Source: Streptomyces sp. NBC_01283
Lineage (GTDB): Bacteria; Actinomycetota; Actinomycetes; Streptomycetales; Streptomycetaceae
Assembly (NCBI RefSeq): GCF_041435335.1
Contig: NZ_CP108430.1
Coordinates: 8,838,001-8,902,000, forward strand
Direction: 5' to 3'
Length of the DNA stretch: 64,000 bases
Every line of letters begins with the position of its first letter. Position 1 is the first letter of the stretch. The notes beneath the pieces were generated by a model. That model was not told the origin of the DNA, ran no database searches, and saw nothing but the letters and a program-made list of their open reading frames with translations. Below, piece after piece: positions 17,829-25,565 of this stretch. Position numbers and translations under genes: made by a program.

Positions 17829-18299
17829 GTGAGGGACGTGGACACGATGGTGACCAGGACGCGCTTCGACGACAGCGAATGCCCTGTCGCCCGGTCGGTG
17901 GACGCGATCGGCGACTGGTGGTCCCTGCTGATCGTGCGGGACGCCTTCGACGGAAGCCGACGCTTCGGGGAGTTCCAGCGCAGCCTCGGCGTGGCGAAGA
18001 ACATCCTCACCGCACGTCTGCGTGCGCTGGTCGCGGGCGGTGTCCTGGAATCCGTCCCGGCCTCGGACGGAAGTGCCTATCGCGAGTATGTGCTGACGCC
18101 GAAGGGGGAGGCGCTCTTCCCCGTCATCGTGGCGCTGCGGCAGTGGGGCGAACAAAACTTCTTCGCCCCCGGCGAACCGCACTCGCAGCTGGTCGACCGC
18201 CGGCAGGGGCAAGACCTCCGTCCACTGGAGGTGCTGTCCGCGGACGGGCGCCCGCTGGCGCCCGCCGACACCACCGTTCACAAGGTCTCCGCCCAGTGA
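17829..18299 (+). CDS. HxlR family winged-helix regulator
   Basis: The 156-residue frame starts at GTG 17829; an ATG at 17847 would give 150 residues and is equally possible. The core has the HxlR signature: ECPVARSVDAIGDWWSLLIV with the conserved N-terminal Cys, then RRFGEFQRSLGVAKNILTAR as recognition helix region and the wing YREYVLTPKGEALFPV. HxlR proteins bind DNA as dimers and often sense redox or electrophiles through the Cys (here in SECPV). It is divergent from an MFS transporter and most likely controls it. Confidence 0.9.
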   Translation: MRDVDTMVTRTRFDDSECPVARSVDAIGDWWSLLIVRDAFDGSRRFGEFQRSLGVAKNILTARLRALVAGGVLESVPASDGSAYREYVLTPKGEALFPVIVALRQWGEQNFFAPGEPHSQLVDRRQGQDLRPLEVLSADGRPLAPADTTVHKVSAQ

Positions 18300-18361
18300 T
18301 CTGACGCGGCCGACTCGCCCGGCCCTGCGGCGTGCGCGGGCCCTGTTCGGTCAATCGGCGC

Positions 18362-19111
18362 TCACCCAGTGCTCACCGGGCCGCTGTTGTCCGGAGTCGT
18401 TCCGGCCTTCGTGTACAGCACGTCGCGGGCTTGGTTCGCCGCGCGTACGAGGCTCTCGTTCACGAAGTCGAGGAAGCGGGCGACGTTCTCGAGGCGGGCG
18501 GCGGCCGCGGTGTGGGGGCCGAGGACGCCGACGCCCTGCCGCGCGATCTCGACGACGTGGGCGGTCGAGCGGGCGCTGGCCATCATCGACTGGTACCAGA
18601 TGTCGTCGTCGACGATGTAGCGGTCGCGGCGGCGTTCGTCGCGTTCCCGGCGGACGAAGCCCTGGCTCTCGAGGTACGCGATCGCCTTGGAGATGGACGG
18701 GGGGCTGACCTGGAGGCGCTCGACGAGTTCGGACGCGGTGAGGCTGCCGGAGTCGGTGAGGGTGAGACAGGCCATCACCCGGGACATCATCTTGGGCATG
18801 CCCGACCCTATGAGGACCGTGGTGAACAACTCCTCGTACTCACGGACGGCCTCGGCGTCGCGTCCGTGGGCCTCCGGGGCTCTCTTCGGGTCTCGGGGCG
18901 CCGCCTGCCGACGGCGGTGGGCGCGGTGCTCGGTGGCCCGGTGGGCGAGGTCGGCACGGTAGGCGGTGGGGCCGCCGTTGCGCATCACCTCGCGCGTGAT
19001 CGTCGACGTCGGGCGTTCGAGGCGCCTGGCGATCTCCGCGTAGGCGAGCCCGTCGGCGAGGCCCACCGCGATCTCCTGACGTTCCTGCTGGGTGAGTCTG
19101 CCTCCCGGCAT
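18362..19111 (-). CDS. IS30-type HTH fused to a GbsR/MarR-like regulator
   Basis: This 249-residue protein joins two DNA-binding modules. Residues 4-45 (LTQQERQEIAVGLADGLAYA, then EIARRLERPTSTITREV) match the helix-turn-helix of IS30-type transposases (HTH_38). Residues about 90-215 form a GbsR/MarR-type winged helix (SASELVERLQVSPPSISKAI-like block with LESQGFVRRERDERRRDRY wing). The linker is Arg/Ala-rich. The gene is divergent from a DUF4097-DrrA-DrrB operon and the region between holds several GCAAC repeats. It probably represses that operon; the two HTH units could read two sets of half-sites. Confidence 0.85.
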   Translation of the reverse strand: MPGGRLTQQERQEIAVGLADGLAYAEIARRLERPTSTITREVMRNGGPTAYRADLAHRATEHRAHRRRQAAPRDPKRAPEAHGRDAEAVREYEELFTTVLIGSGMPKMMSRVMACLTLTDSGSLTASELVERLQVSPPSISKAIAYLESQGFVRRERDERRRDRYIVDDDIWYQSMMASARSTAHVVEIARQGVGVLGPHTAAAARLENVARFLDFVNESLVRAANQARDVLYTKAGTTPDNSGPVSTG

Positions 19112-19169
19112 CGCGGTCTCCTTCGTGGTGCGTGGTGTCCCCCAGTATAGCGTTCGCTTCTATCTCATT

Positions 19170-19228
19170 GCAACGAACGCGTAGAGGTCGTTGCGTTAGA
19201 TTGCACACCACTGCAACGAATTAGTTGC
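19170..19228. promoter_or_regulatory. Cluster of GCAAC(GA) half-sites between divergent genes
   Basis: GCAACGA at 19170-19176 is inverted as TCGTTGC at 19188-19194, and GCAAC at 19213-19217 is inverted as GTTGC at 19224-19228; another GCAAC occurs near 19257. Together they form two operators in the promoter region shared by the dual-HTH regulator and the DUF4097-ABC operon. Confidence 0.68.
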
Positions 19229-19362
19229 TCTCACCTGCGTATATGCCGAATCTATGCAACGTGGCTGTTGTCAGAAGCGTGAACGCAACATAGCTTTCCA
19301 TCATCAGAAACGACGGGCCGCAGGGCCCGAAACGTAGAACAACACAGAACAGGGAGCACACC

Positions 19363-20034
19363 ATGCAGAAGTTCGACACCTCCGCCCCGATCTCCACCGT
19401 CCTCGACATCCCCGCGGGAAACATCCGGTTCATCGCCGCCGACCGGACCGACACCACGGTCGAGATCCTGCCCGCCGACGCCTCGAAGGGTCGCGACATC
19501 AAGGCGGCGGAGCAGACCACGGTCGAGTACGCCGACGGCGTCCTGCGGATCGAGGCCGCACAGGCGAAGAATCAGATCCTCGGGAGCTTCGGATTCATCG
19601 AGGTGACGGTCCAACTGCCCGCCGGCTCCCACATCGAGGCGAAGGCCGCCAGCACCGAGTTCCGGGGAGTCGGACGGCTCGGTGACGTCGTTTTCGAGGC
19701 CGCGCACGGTTCGGTGAAGCTCGACGAGACCGCGAGTGCTCGCCTCACCCTCCAGGCCGGTGACATCTCGGTCGGCCGCTTGGATGGCTCGGCGGAGATC
19801 AGCACCCAGAAGGGCGACCTGCGGATCGCCGAGGCCGCGCACGGCACGGTCACGCTGCGCACCGAGCACGGTGAGATCTCGGTCGCCGCCGCCCGCGGAG
19901 TCTCCGCCTCGCTGGATGCAGGCGTCGCCTACGGCCGGATCCACAACACGCTCCAGAACACCGAAGGCGCCGCCGCCGGTCTGAACATCCATGCCACCAC
20001 CGCCTACGGCGACATCACCGCCCGCAGCCTCTGA
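19363..20034 (+). CDS. DUF4097-family beta-helix protein
   Basis: The ATG at 19363 follows GGGAGCAC. The 223-residue protein is built of repeated short beta strands (GNIRFIAADRTDTTVEI, GDISVGRLDGSAEISTQKGD, HGTVTLRTEHGEISV), the pattern of DUF4097 right-handed beta-helix proteins. No signal peptide or membrane segment is present. In Streptomyces these proteins are commonly encoded just before DrrAB-type ABC exporters, as here (40-bp gap); their function is unknown. Expression is probably controlled by the divergent dual-HTH regulator. Confidence 0.87.
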   Translation: MQKFDTSAPISTVLDIPAGNIRFIAADRTDTTVEILPADASKGRDIKAAEQTTVEYADGVLRIEAAQAKNQILGSFGFIEVTVQLPAGSHIEAKAASTEFRGVGRLGDVVFEAAHGSVKLDETASARLTLQAGDISVGRLDGSAEISTQKGDLRIAEAAHGTVTLRTEHGEISVAAARGVSASLDAGVAYGRIHNTLQNTEGAAAGLNIHATTAYGDITARSL

Positions 20035-20074
20035 CCCGCAGTCTCGAACCCGCAGCCTCTGAGGAGCACTCATC

Positions 20075-21031
20075 ATGACGAACCTGGCCATCGCGGCGAA
20101 CGGGCTGCGCAAGTCCTACGGCGACAAGGTCGTGCTCGACGGCATCGACCTGGCCGTCCCCGAAGGAACGGTGTTCGCGCTGCTCGGCCCGAACGGTGCG
20201 GGCAAGACCACCGCCGTCAAGATCCTCTCGACGCTCATCACCGCCGATGGCGGACAGGCCCAGGTGGCGGGCCACGACCTCACCACGGACCCCCAGAAGG
20301 TGCGCGCCGCGATCGGTGTCACCGGGCAGTTCTCCGCTGTCGACGGCCTGATCACCGGCGAGGAGAACATGCTCCTCATGGCCGACCTGCACCACCTGCC
20401 CAAGCAGGAGGGCCGCCGGGTCGCCGCCGAGCTCCTGGAGCGCTTCGACCTGGTGGAAGCGGCGAAGAAGCCCGCCTCGACCTACTCCGGCGGCATGAAG
20501 CGCCGCCTGGACATCGCCATGACGCTGGTCGGCAGCCCGCGCATCATCTTCCTCGACGAGCCCACCACCGGCCTGGACCCGCGCTCCCGGCACAACATGT
20601 GGACCATCATCCGCGAGCTCGTCACGGACGGCGTCACCGTCTTCCTCACCACCCAGTACCTTGAAGAGGCCGACGAACTCGCCGACCACATCGCCGTACT
20701 CAACGACGGAAAGATCGCCGCCGAAGGCACCGCCGAGGAACTCAAACGGCTCATCCCCGGCGGCCACGTACGCCTGCGCTTCGACGACCCGACCGCCTAC
20801 CAGTCCGCCGCCACCACCCTGCGCGAAGTCACCCGCGACGACGAAGCACTGGCCCTGCAGATCCCCAGCGACGGCACCCAGCGCGAACTGCGCTCCCTCC
20901 TCGACTGGCTGGACTCCGCAGGCATCGAAGCCGACGAACTGACCGTGCACACCCCCGACCTCGACGACGTCTTCTTCGCCCTCACCGGCCCGGCCGCCGT
21001 CCCCAACCAGCCCAAGGAGAACGTCCGATGA
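20075..21031 (+). CDS. DrrA-type ABC transporter ATP-binding protein
   Basis: The 318-residue protein has Walker A GPNGAGKTT (38-46), the ABC signature YSGGMKRRLD (about 139-148), Walker B IIFLDEPTTGLD (about 159-170), and the C-terminal extension with HTPDLDDVFFALTG typical of daunorubicin-resistance DrrA proteins. It energises the permease encoded next (4-bp ATGA overlap). The pair should export an amphipathic drug or lipid-like compound. The upstream DUF4097 gene belongs to the same operon. Confidence 0.93.
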   Translation: MTNLAIAANGLRKSYGDKVVLDGIDLAVPEGTVFALLGPNGAGKTTAVKILSTLITADGGQAQVAGHDLTTDPQKVRAAIGVTGQFSAVDGLITGEENMLLMADLHHLPKQEGRRVAAELLERFDLVEAAKKPASTYSGGMKRRLDIAMTLVGSPRIIFLDEPTTGLDPRSRHNMWTIIRELVTDGVTVFLTTQYLEEADELADHIAVLNDGKIAAEGTAEELKRLIPGGHVRLRFDDPTAYQSAATTLREVTRDDEALALQIPSDGTQRELRSLLDWLDSAGIEADELTVHTPDLDDVFFALTGPAAVPNQPKENVR

Positions 21032-21819
21032 GCTCCCTCTCCCTCACCGTGCGCGACTCGTCCACGATGCTGCGCCGCAACCTCCTGCACGCCCGCCGCT
21101 ACCCCTCGCTGACCCTGAACCTGCTGCTCACACCGATCATGCTGCTGCTGCTCTTCGTCTACCTCTTCGGCGACGTGATGAGCGCGGGCATCGGCGGCGG
21201 CGGCGCCGACCGCGCCCAGTACATCGCCTACATCGTCCCCGGCATCCTGCTCATGACCATCGGCGGCACCGTCGTGGGCACCGCCGTCTCCGTCTCCACC
21301 GACATGGCCGAAGGCATCATCGCCCGCTTCCGCACCATGAACATCCACCGCGGCTCGGTCATCATCGGACACGTCATCGGCAGCGTCCTGCAATCAGTGG
21401 CCAGCGTCGTCCTCGTCGGCGCCGTCGGCGTGGCCATCGGCTTCCGCTCCACCGACGCCACCGTCCTGGAATGGCTCGCCGCCTTCGCCCTCCTGGTCCT
21501 CTTCGCCACCGCCCTGACCTGGATCGCCGTCGGCATGGGCCTGGTCAGCCCCAACGCCGAGGCCGCCAGCAACAACGCCCTGCCCATGATCCTGCTGCCG
21601 CTCTTCTCCAGCGCCTTCGTCCCCGTCGACTCCATGCCCACCTGGTTCCAGCCCATCGCCGAATACCAGCCCTTCACCCCCGCCATCGAAACCCTCCGCG
21701 GCCTCCTCCTCGGCACCGACATCGGCAACAACGGCTGGATCACCCTCGCCTGGTGCCTCGGACTCTCCGCCCTCGGCTACCACTGGTCGAAGAAGGTCTT
21801 CAACCGCGACCCGAAGTAA
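21028..21819 (+). CDS. DrrB-type ABC transporter permease
   Basis: The 263-residue protein is an ABC-2 type permease with six predicted helices. Typical features include the N-terminal amphipathic segment TMLRRNLLHARRYPSLTLNL, LLLFVYLFGDVMSAGI, and the conserved YIVPGILLMTI and AEGIIARFRTMNI segments. It starts within the stop codon of the ATPase gene, so the two are translationally coupled. Together they form a DrrAB-like exporter under the control region at 19112-19362. Confidence 0.93.
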   Translation: MSSLSLTVRDSSTMLRRNLLHARRYPSLTLNLLLTPIMLLLLFVYLFGDVMSAGIGGGGADRAQYIAYIVPGILLMTIGGTVVGTAVSVSTDMAEGIIARFRTMNIHRGSVIIGHVIGSVLQSVASVVLVGAVGVAIGFRSTDATVLEWLAAFALLVLFATALTWIAVGMGLVSPNAEAASNNALPMILLPLFSSAFVPVDSMPTWFQPIAEYQPFTPAIETLRGLLLGTDIGNNGWITLAWCLGLSALGYHWSKKVFNRDPK

Positions 21820-21862
21820 CCGCCATGACAACGCGGGCCAACTCCCGCACCTCGCCTCGCTC

Positions 21863-21905
21863 AAGGGCGGCGTACTCCGACACCGCGTCGGCGCGCGCCG
21901 CCCTT
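21863..21905 (+). terminator. Terminator hairpin after the DrrAB operon
   Basis: AAGGGCGGCG (21863-21872) pairs with CGCCGCCCTT (21896-21905). An inner CCGAC/GTCGG stem gives a branched extension, and TTTC follows. It separates the operon from the convergent VWA gene. Confidence 0.7.
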
Positions 21906-21946
21906 TCGGCGTATTCATGGCGGAGCGTTCAGAACATTCGGGGCGT

Positions 21947-23005
21947 TCAGAGCATGATGAGCAGACGAGTTTTCGGCTTGAGCTTCCTGTTCACCGAACG
22001 ACTCTGTACGTAGACCTCCAGTTCGGGATTGTTCCCTGCCTTCACCGAGACGGTTCCTTGGATTCCGTTCCCGAACAGAAGGCTCCGCGCCGCATCTCCC
22101 GTATAAGCGCGATCGGTGCTCTTCTCGACCACGATTACTTCCTTGTTGGGCTGTACCTGGGCCCGGGCGCCCAACTGGTAGTAACAGGAACCGCGTTCGT
22201 AGGCCACGCCCGGATGCGAATCGACGAAGGGGCGGATCTCGACTTCCTTGTCGACCTTGAGCAGTCGGTACCTGTCGGCCGGAATCGGTTCGAGGTTTGC
22301 CCGTACTTCGTCGATCGATATGTCCTGACCGACGGTGAACAGGTTCTTCGTGCCGCGCACGCCCTTCTCGCGGGCCCGGAGGAAGCTGGTGGCGGCGGCG
22401 CGCACGGTACCGATGGCCTCCTCGACGCCCTCCTGGGAGTCCGCGTCCCAGATGGCTATGTTCCCGGCGGGGAAGCCGTAGTTCTGCGCCGTCCGCTTGG
22501 CCAGGGAGTTCGGCACCAGGATGGCGGACGTCCAGTGGTCGGGAAGCCCGCCCATCTTCGCCGCGATCCTGCCGAGCCAGGGGCCGAGGATCTTCATGTC
22601 GCCGTCGTGTCGCCTGTCGCCGCCGGAGGCATTCTCCTCACCGTCCGTCACGACGATCTGCAGGAAGCTGTGCTCGCCGTATTCCTCCCAGATGTGTCCC
22701 AGGTCGTCCAGGGATTTCAGCGATGCCTCGATGAGGGCCGTGGCTCCATTGTTCACCTGGTAAAGCCCACGCATGGACGGCAGATGCTTCACGTCCATGT
22801 CCCAGACGAGATTCTCCACCCTGTGGTCGAAGGAGTAGAGGCTTATGCGGGTCTCGTGGCCGAGGCTGTCGGACTCGGCTTTCAACCCCGCCACGAACTC
22901 GTCCACAACGCGGATGAGTTGGCTCTCGTGCGGACGCATGGAACCCGAACAGTCCACTACCAGAGCGACGTGATTCACCTTGTGCTGAATCCTGTTGGCG
23001 GACAT
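21947..23005 (-). CDS. Von Willebrand factor A (VWA) domain protein
   Basis: The start at 23005 is chosen because GAAGGAGC lies eight bases upstream; an in-frame ATG further upstream lacks a ribosome site. The 352-residue protein opens with a VWA domain: the MIDAS motif DCSGSM at about residues 18-23 and TDGEEN near 119-124 are intact, so a divalent metal should be bound. The second half (about 215-352) is a beta-rich region without recognised motif, ending in KTRLLIML. No signal peptide or transmembrane helix is seen, so it is cytoplasmic. VWA proteins of this kind act as adaptors in stress or phage-type systems, but no partner such as a MoxR ATPase or kinase is encoded nearby. Local base composition is a little less GC-rich than its neighbours. 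Confidence 0.82.
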   Translation of the reverse strand: MSANRIQHKVNHVALVVDCSGSMRPHESQLIRVVDEFVAGLKAESDSLGHETRISLYSFDHRVENLVWDMDVKHLPSMRGLYQVNNGATALIEASLKSLDDLGHIWEEYGEHSFLQIVVTDGEENASGGDRRHDGDMKILGPWLGRIAAKMGGLPDHWTSAILVPNSLAKRTAQNYGFPAGNIAIWDADSQEGVEEAIGTVRAAATSFLRAREKGVRGTKNLFTVGQDISIDEVRANLEPIPADRYRLLKVDKEVEIRPFVDSHPGVAYERGSCYYQLGARAQVQPNKEVIVVEKSTDRAYTGDAARSLLFGNGIQGTVSVKAGNNPELEVYVQSRSVNRKLKPKTRLLIML

Positions 23006-23112
23006 GCTTCTGCTCCTTCTTCGAGGCACTCCCGAGCTGCTTCCCGAGTGATTTCACTCTATAAGGAGGCACTGACAACGGCCCTTGATGCCTCGTCACC
23101 CGGCGCCCGTCG

Positions 23113-24303
23113 CTACCGCCTTGCGAGCCACAGGTCGGGGCCGAACACCTCGTAGTGGACATCGGCGGCGGCCACGCCCTTGCCGAGGAGCTGCCCCCGC
23201 ACCGCGCGCATGAACGGCAGCGGCCCGCAGAGGTAGGCGCGGGTACCGGGCGCCAGGGGTACGCCGCTGAGGTCGACGTGGCCGGTGTGGTGTCCGGAGT
23301 CGGGGTCCTCGTACCAGAAGTGCGCCGTGCCGGCGGGGAGTTTGGCCGCCAGTGCCTCGTGATGGGCGCGCAGCGCGTGGCTTCCGGGGGAGCGGTCGGC
23401 GTGCACGACCGTCACGGGCCCCGGATGTCCGGCGGACGCGAGCTCTTCGAGCATGGCCAGCATGGGCGTGCAGCCGATGCCCGCCGAGGCGAGCAGCAGG
23501 GGTGCGTCGCCCGGCGCCAGGACGAGGTCGCCGTAGGGCGGCGAGAGGTGCAGCAAGTCGCCCTGCCGGACGTGCGCGTGCAGGTGGTGCGAGACCTCCC
23601 CGTCGGGGTCGCCACTGGCGCCGGTGACCTTCTTGACCGCGATCGCGCGGGTCGTGGCGGACGGTGCGCCGATGAGGCTGTACTGGCGTACCTGCCGTGC
23701 GCCGTCGGGCAGTTGAACCTGCACGGAGACGTACTGCCCGGCCCGGAACGCGGGCGCCGGGCCGCCGTCGGCCGGGCGCAGCAGGAACGACGCGACGGCG
23801 GGTGTCTCCTCCGTGCGGTCCACCACCTCCCACGGTCGCCATACGTCCGCGTCGACCACCCCCTGCTCCGCGTACAGCTGACTCTCGATCGCTGTCAGGG
23901 CGTTCGCCATCAGCCAGTACACCTCGTCCCACGCGGCGGCGACCTCAGGCGTCACCGCGTCACCGAGAACCTCGGCGATGGCTTCGAACAGGTGCTGGTG
24001 CACGACCGGGTACTGGTCGGCCCGCACACCGAGCGAGGCGTGCTTGTGCGCTATCCGGCGCAGCATCACGTCGGGCCGGTCGTCCGGGTGCTCCACCAGG
24101 TAGGTGGCGAAGGCCGCGATGGACCCCGCGAGCGCCTGGCGTTGGGTGCCGGCGGCCTGGTTGCCGCGGTTGAACAGGTCGCGGAGCAACTCCGGACGGG
24201 CCGCGAACAGCTTCCCGTAGAAGAGCTCGGTGATGTCCTCGATGGCGGCGCCGACCGCGGGGAGCGTGCTGCGGACGACGGCGGCGGAATACCCGGTGAG
24301 CAT
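23113..24303 (-). CDS. hmp: Flavohaemoglobin, nitric oxide dioxygenase
   Basis: The ATG at 24303 follows AAGGAG and gives a standard 396-residue flavohaemoglobin. Residues 1-135 form the globin domain with the proximal His88 in the KHASLG segment; about 150-255 the FAD domain with RQYSLIG; about 260-390 the NAD domain with GIGCTPMLAML and a C-terminal VHYEVFGPDLW. It converts NO to nitrate with O2 and NADH. An NsrR-like inverted repeat (24317-24339) lies 13 bp upstream of its start, and nsrR is encoded next, so it should be induced by nitric oxide. Confidence 0.95.
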   Translation of the reverse strand: MLTGYSAAVVRSTLPAVGAAIEDITELFYGKLFAARPELLRDLFNRGNQAAGTQRQALAGSIAAFATYLVEHPDDRPDVMLRRIAHKHASLGVRADQYPVVHQHLFEAIAEVLGDAVTPEVAAAWDEVYWLMANALTAIESQLYAEQGVVDADVWRPWEVVDRTEETPAVASFLLRPADGGPAPAFRAGQYVSVQVQLPDGARQVRQYSLIGAPSATTRAIAVKKVTGASGDPDGEVSHHLHAHVRQGDLLHLSPPYGDLVLAPGDAPLLLASAGIGCTPMLAMLEELASAGHPGPVTVVHADRSPGSHALRAHHEALAAKLPAGTAHFWYEDPDSGHHTGHVDLSGVPLAPGTRAYLCGPLPFMRAVRGQLLGKGVAAADVHYEVFGPDLWLARR

Positions 24304-24316
24304 CAACGGACTCCTT

Positions 24317-24339
24317 AATATGCATCTTAGACTCGTATT
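24317..24339. promoter_or_regulatory. Candidate NsrR box before hmp
   Basis: AATATGCATCT and AGACTCGTATT flank one base; the two 11-bp arms agree in 8 positions. This 11-1-11 layout is as described for Streptomyces NsrR. The patch is distinctly AT-rich and lies directly before hmp. Confidence 0.75.
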
Positions 24340-24380
24340 TATAGGTGTGCGGTGACATGGGGTCGCCGGTGATGGTGCGG

Positions 24381-24824
24381 TCAGTCCGCTCGGGGGGTGG
24401 GGGAGAGTGAGACGAGCAGCGGGCCGGTGGGTGACTTGGTGAGGTCGGTGAGCGACAGCGGATCGAGCGAGGCGAAGAAGGCCTCCTGCGCCTGGCGCAG
24501 CGCTCCGCGCAGGCGGCACGCCGAACGCAGCGGGCACGGGGTCGTTCCGTCGCAGTCCACGACGTCCCCTGGCCCTTCGAGCTCCCGCACGATCCCGCCG
24601 ACCGAGGCGTCGCGCCCTGAAGCGGTGAGGGCGAGCCCGCCGCCCCGGCCGCGCCGGGCCTCGACCAGTCCCATGTGCTGCAGCTTGGCGACGGCCTTCG
24701 CCGTGTGCGTGTACGGCACGTCCATGGCGGCGGCGACCTCGCGCGTGGTGGGGAGTTCCCCCTCCTCGACGGCGAGGCGCATCAGTACGCGCAGAGCCAG
24801 ATCCGTGAACCGTGTCAGCCGCAT
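24381..24824 (-). CDS. nsrR: Rrf2-family nitric oxide sensor NsrR
   Basis: The 147-residue protein has the Rrf2 winged helix (MRLTRFTDLALRVLMRLAVE, then REVAAAMDVPYTHTAKAVAK) and three cysteines, Cys91, Cys97 and Cys103, in the motif DCDGTTPCPLRSAC. Exactly this Cys pattern binds the [4Fe-4S] cluster of Streptomyces NsrR; NO destroys the cluster and releases DNA. It lies directly upstream of hmp in the same direction, with a candidate box before each gene, giving a self-contained NO detoxification unit. Confidence 0.94.
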   Translation of the reverse strand: MRLTRFTDLALRVLMRLAVEEGELPTTREVAAAMDVPYTHTAKAVAKLQHMGLVEARRGRGGGLALTASGRDASVGGIVRELEGPGDVVDCDGTTPCPLRSACRLRGALRQAQEAFFASLDPLSLTDLTKSPTGPLLVSLSPTPRAD

Positions 24825-24839
24825 GATCGCACGCTATAA

Positions 24840-24862
24840 ATGTTGCATCTAAAAAGCAAGTT
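24840..24862. promoter_or_regulatory. Candidate NsrR box before nsrR
   Basis: ATGTTGCATCT and AAAAGCAAGTT flank one base (7 of 11 arm positions agree). The left arm shares TTGCATCT/ATGCATCT with the hmp box. It begins 15 bp upstream of the nsrR start, fitting autoregulation. Confidence 0.68.
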
Positions 24863-24998
24863 ATTGACCCGGGTCTACTCCTGGCTCGGACCGCCGAGCG
24901 CCGGCGTACCGGAGAACAGCGGGCGAGCGGCGACCTCATCGACCAAGATGGGGTGCCGTCCGGCGCAGACCGTCGCCCCTCTCGAACGGAGCCGACAC

Positions 24999-25505
24999 AT
25001 GGAGTATCCGGATCTCTCCGCACTGCCCGTGGAACTTCAGGAGGTCGTGACCGCGTACGGCTCGCTCAACGTCTTCCGGATGCTGATGCACTCGCCGAAC
25101 CTGGCGCCCGGCGTACTGACGCTGGGCGACGCGGTCCTGCAGCGCAACTCACTTCCGGACACCTTGCGCGAACTGGCCATCGTGCGGGTCGGTCATGCCT
25201 ATGGAGCGGCCTACGAAGTGCACCATCACGAGAGAATCGCCCGTCTCGTCGGCCTGGGGGAGGACGCGCTCGCCGCCGCCGAGACCGGTTCGGCCGGGAC
25301 GCTCTCCGGCCCGGAGGCCGCGGTCCTGACCGCCACGGATCGGCTGCTCGACCGGCACACCCTCGATGGAGCCGCACGAGACGAGCTGTTGCGGTTCCTG
25401 ACGGTGAACCAGCTGGCGGACCTCGTCATGACCGTGGGCTACTACCAGCTCATCTGCGGCTTCCTCAACTCCTTCGAGGTGACGACCGAGGGCGAGACGT
25501 CCTAG
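24999..25505 (+). CDS. Carboxymuconolactone decarboxylase (CMD) fold protein
   Basis: The ATG at 24999 gives a 168-residue protein. The core (TLRELAIVRVGHAYGAAYEV followed by HHHERIARLVGLGEDALAA) is the CMD-fold helical pair, as in the gamma-carboxymuconolactone decarboxylase-like group. The CxxC of AhpD-type peroxidases is not present; instead the segment has consecutive histidines. It is probably a small cofactor-free enzyme acting on an aromatic or lactone compound, but the substrate is unknown. It is divergent from nsrR and could share the NsrR box at 24840-24862. Confidence 0.82.
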   Translation: MEYPDLSALPVELQEVVTAYGSLNVFRMLMHSPNLAPGVLTLGDAVLQRNSLPDTLRELAIVRVGHAYGAAYEVHHHERIARLVGLGEDALAAAETGSAGTLSGPEAAVLTATDRLLDRHTLDGAARDELLRFLTVNQLADLVMTVGYYQLICGFLNSFEVTTEGETS

Positions 25506-25565
25506 CTCCACGGCGGGACGAACTCCGGCGCCATGCGTCAGTCCCCTGCTGATCAGTCTCTGCGA

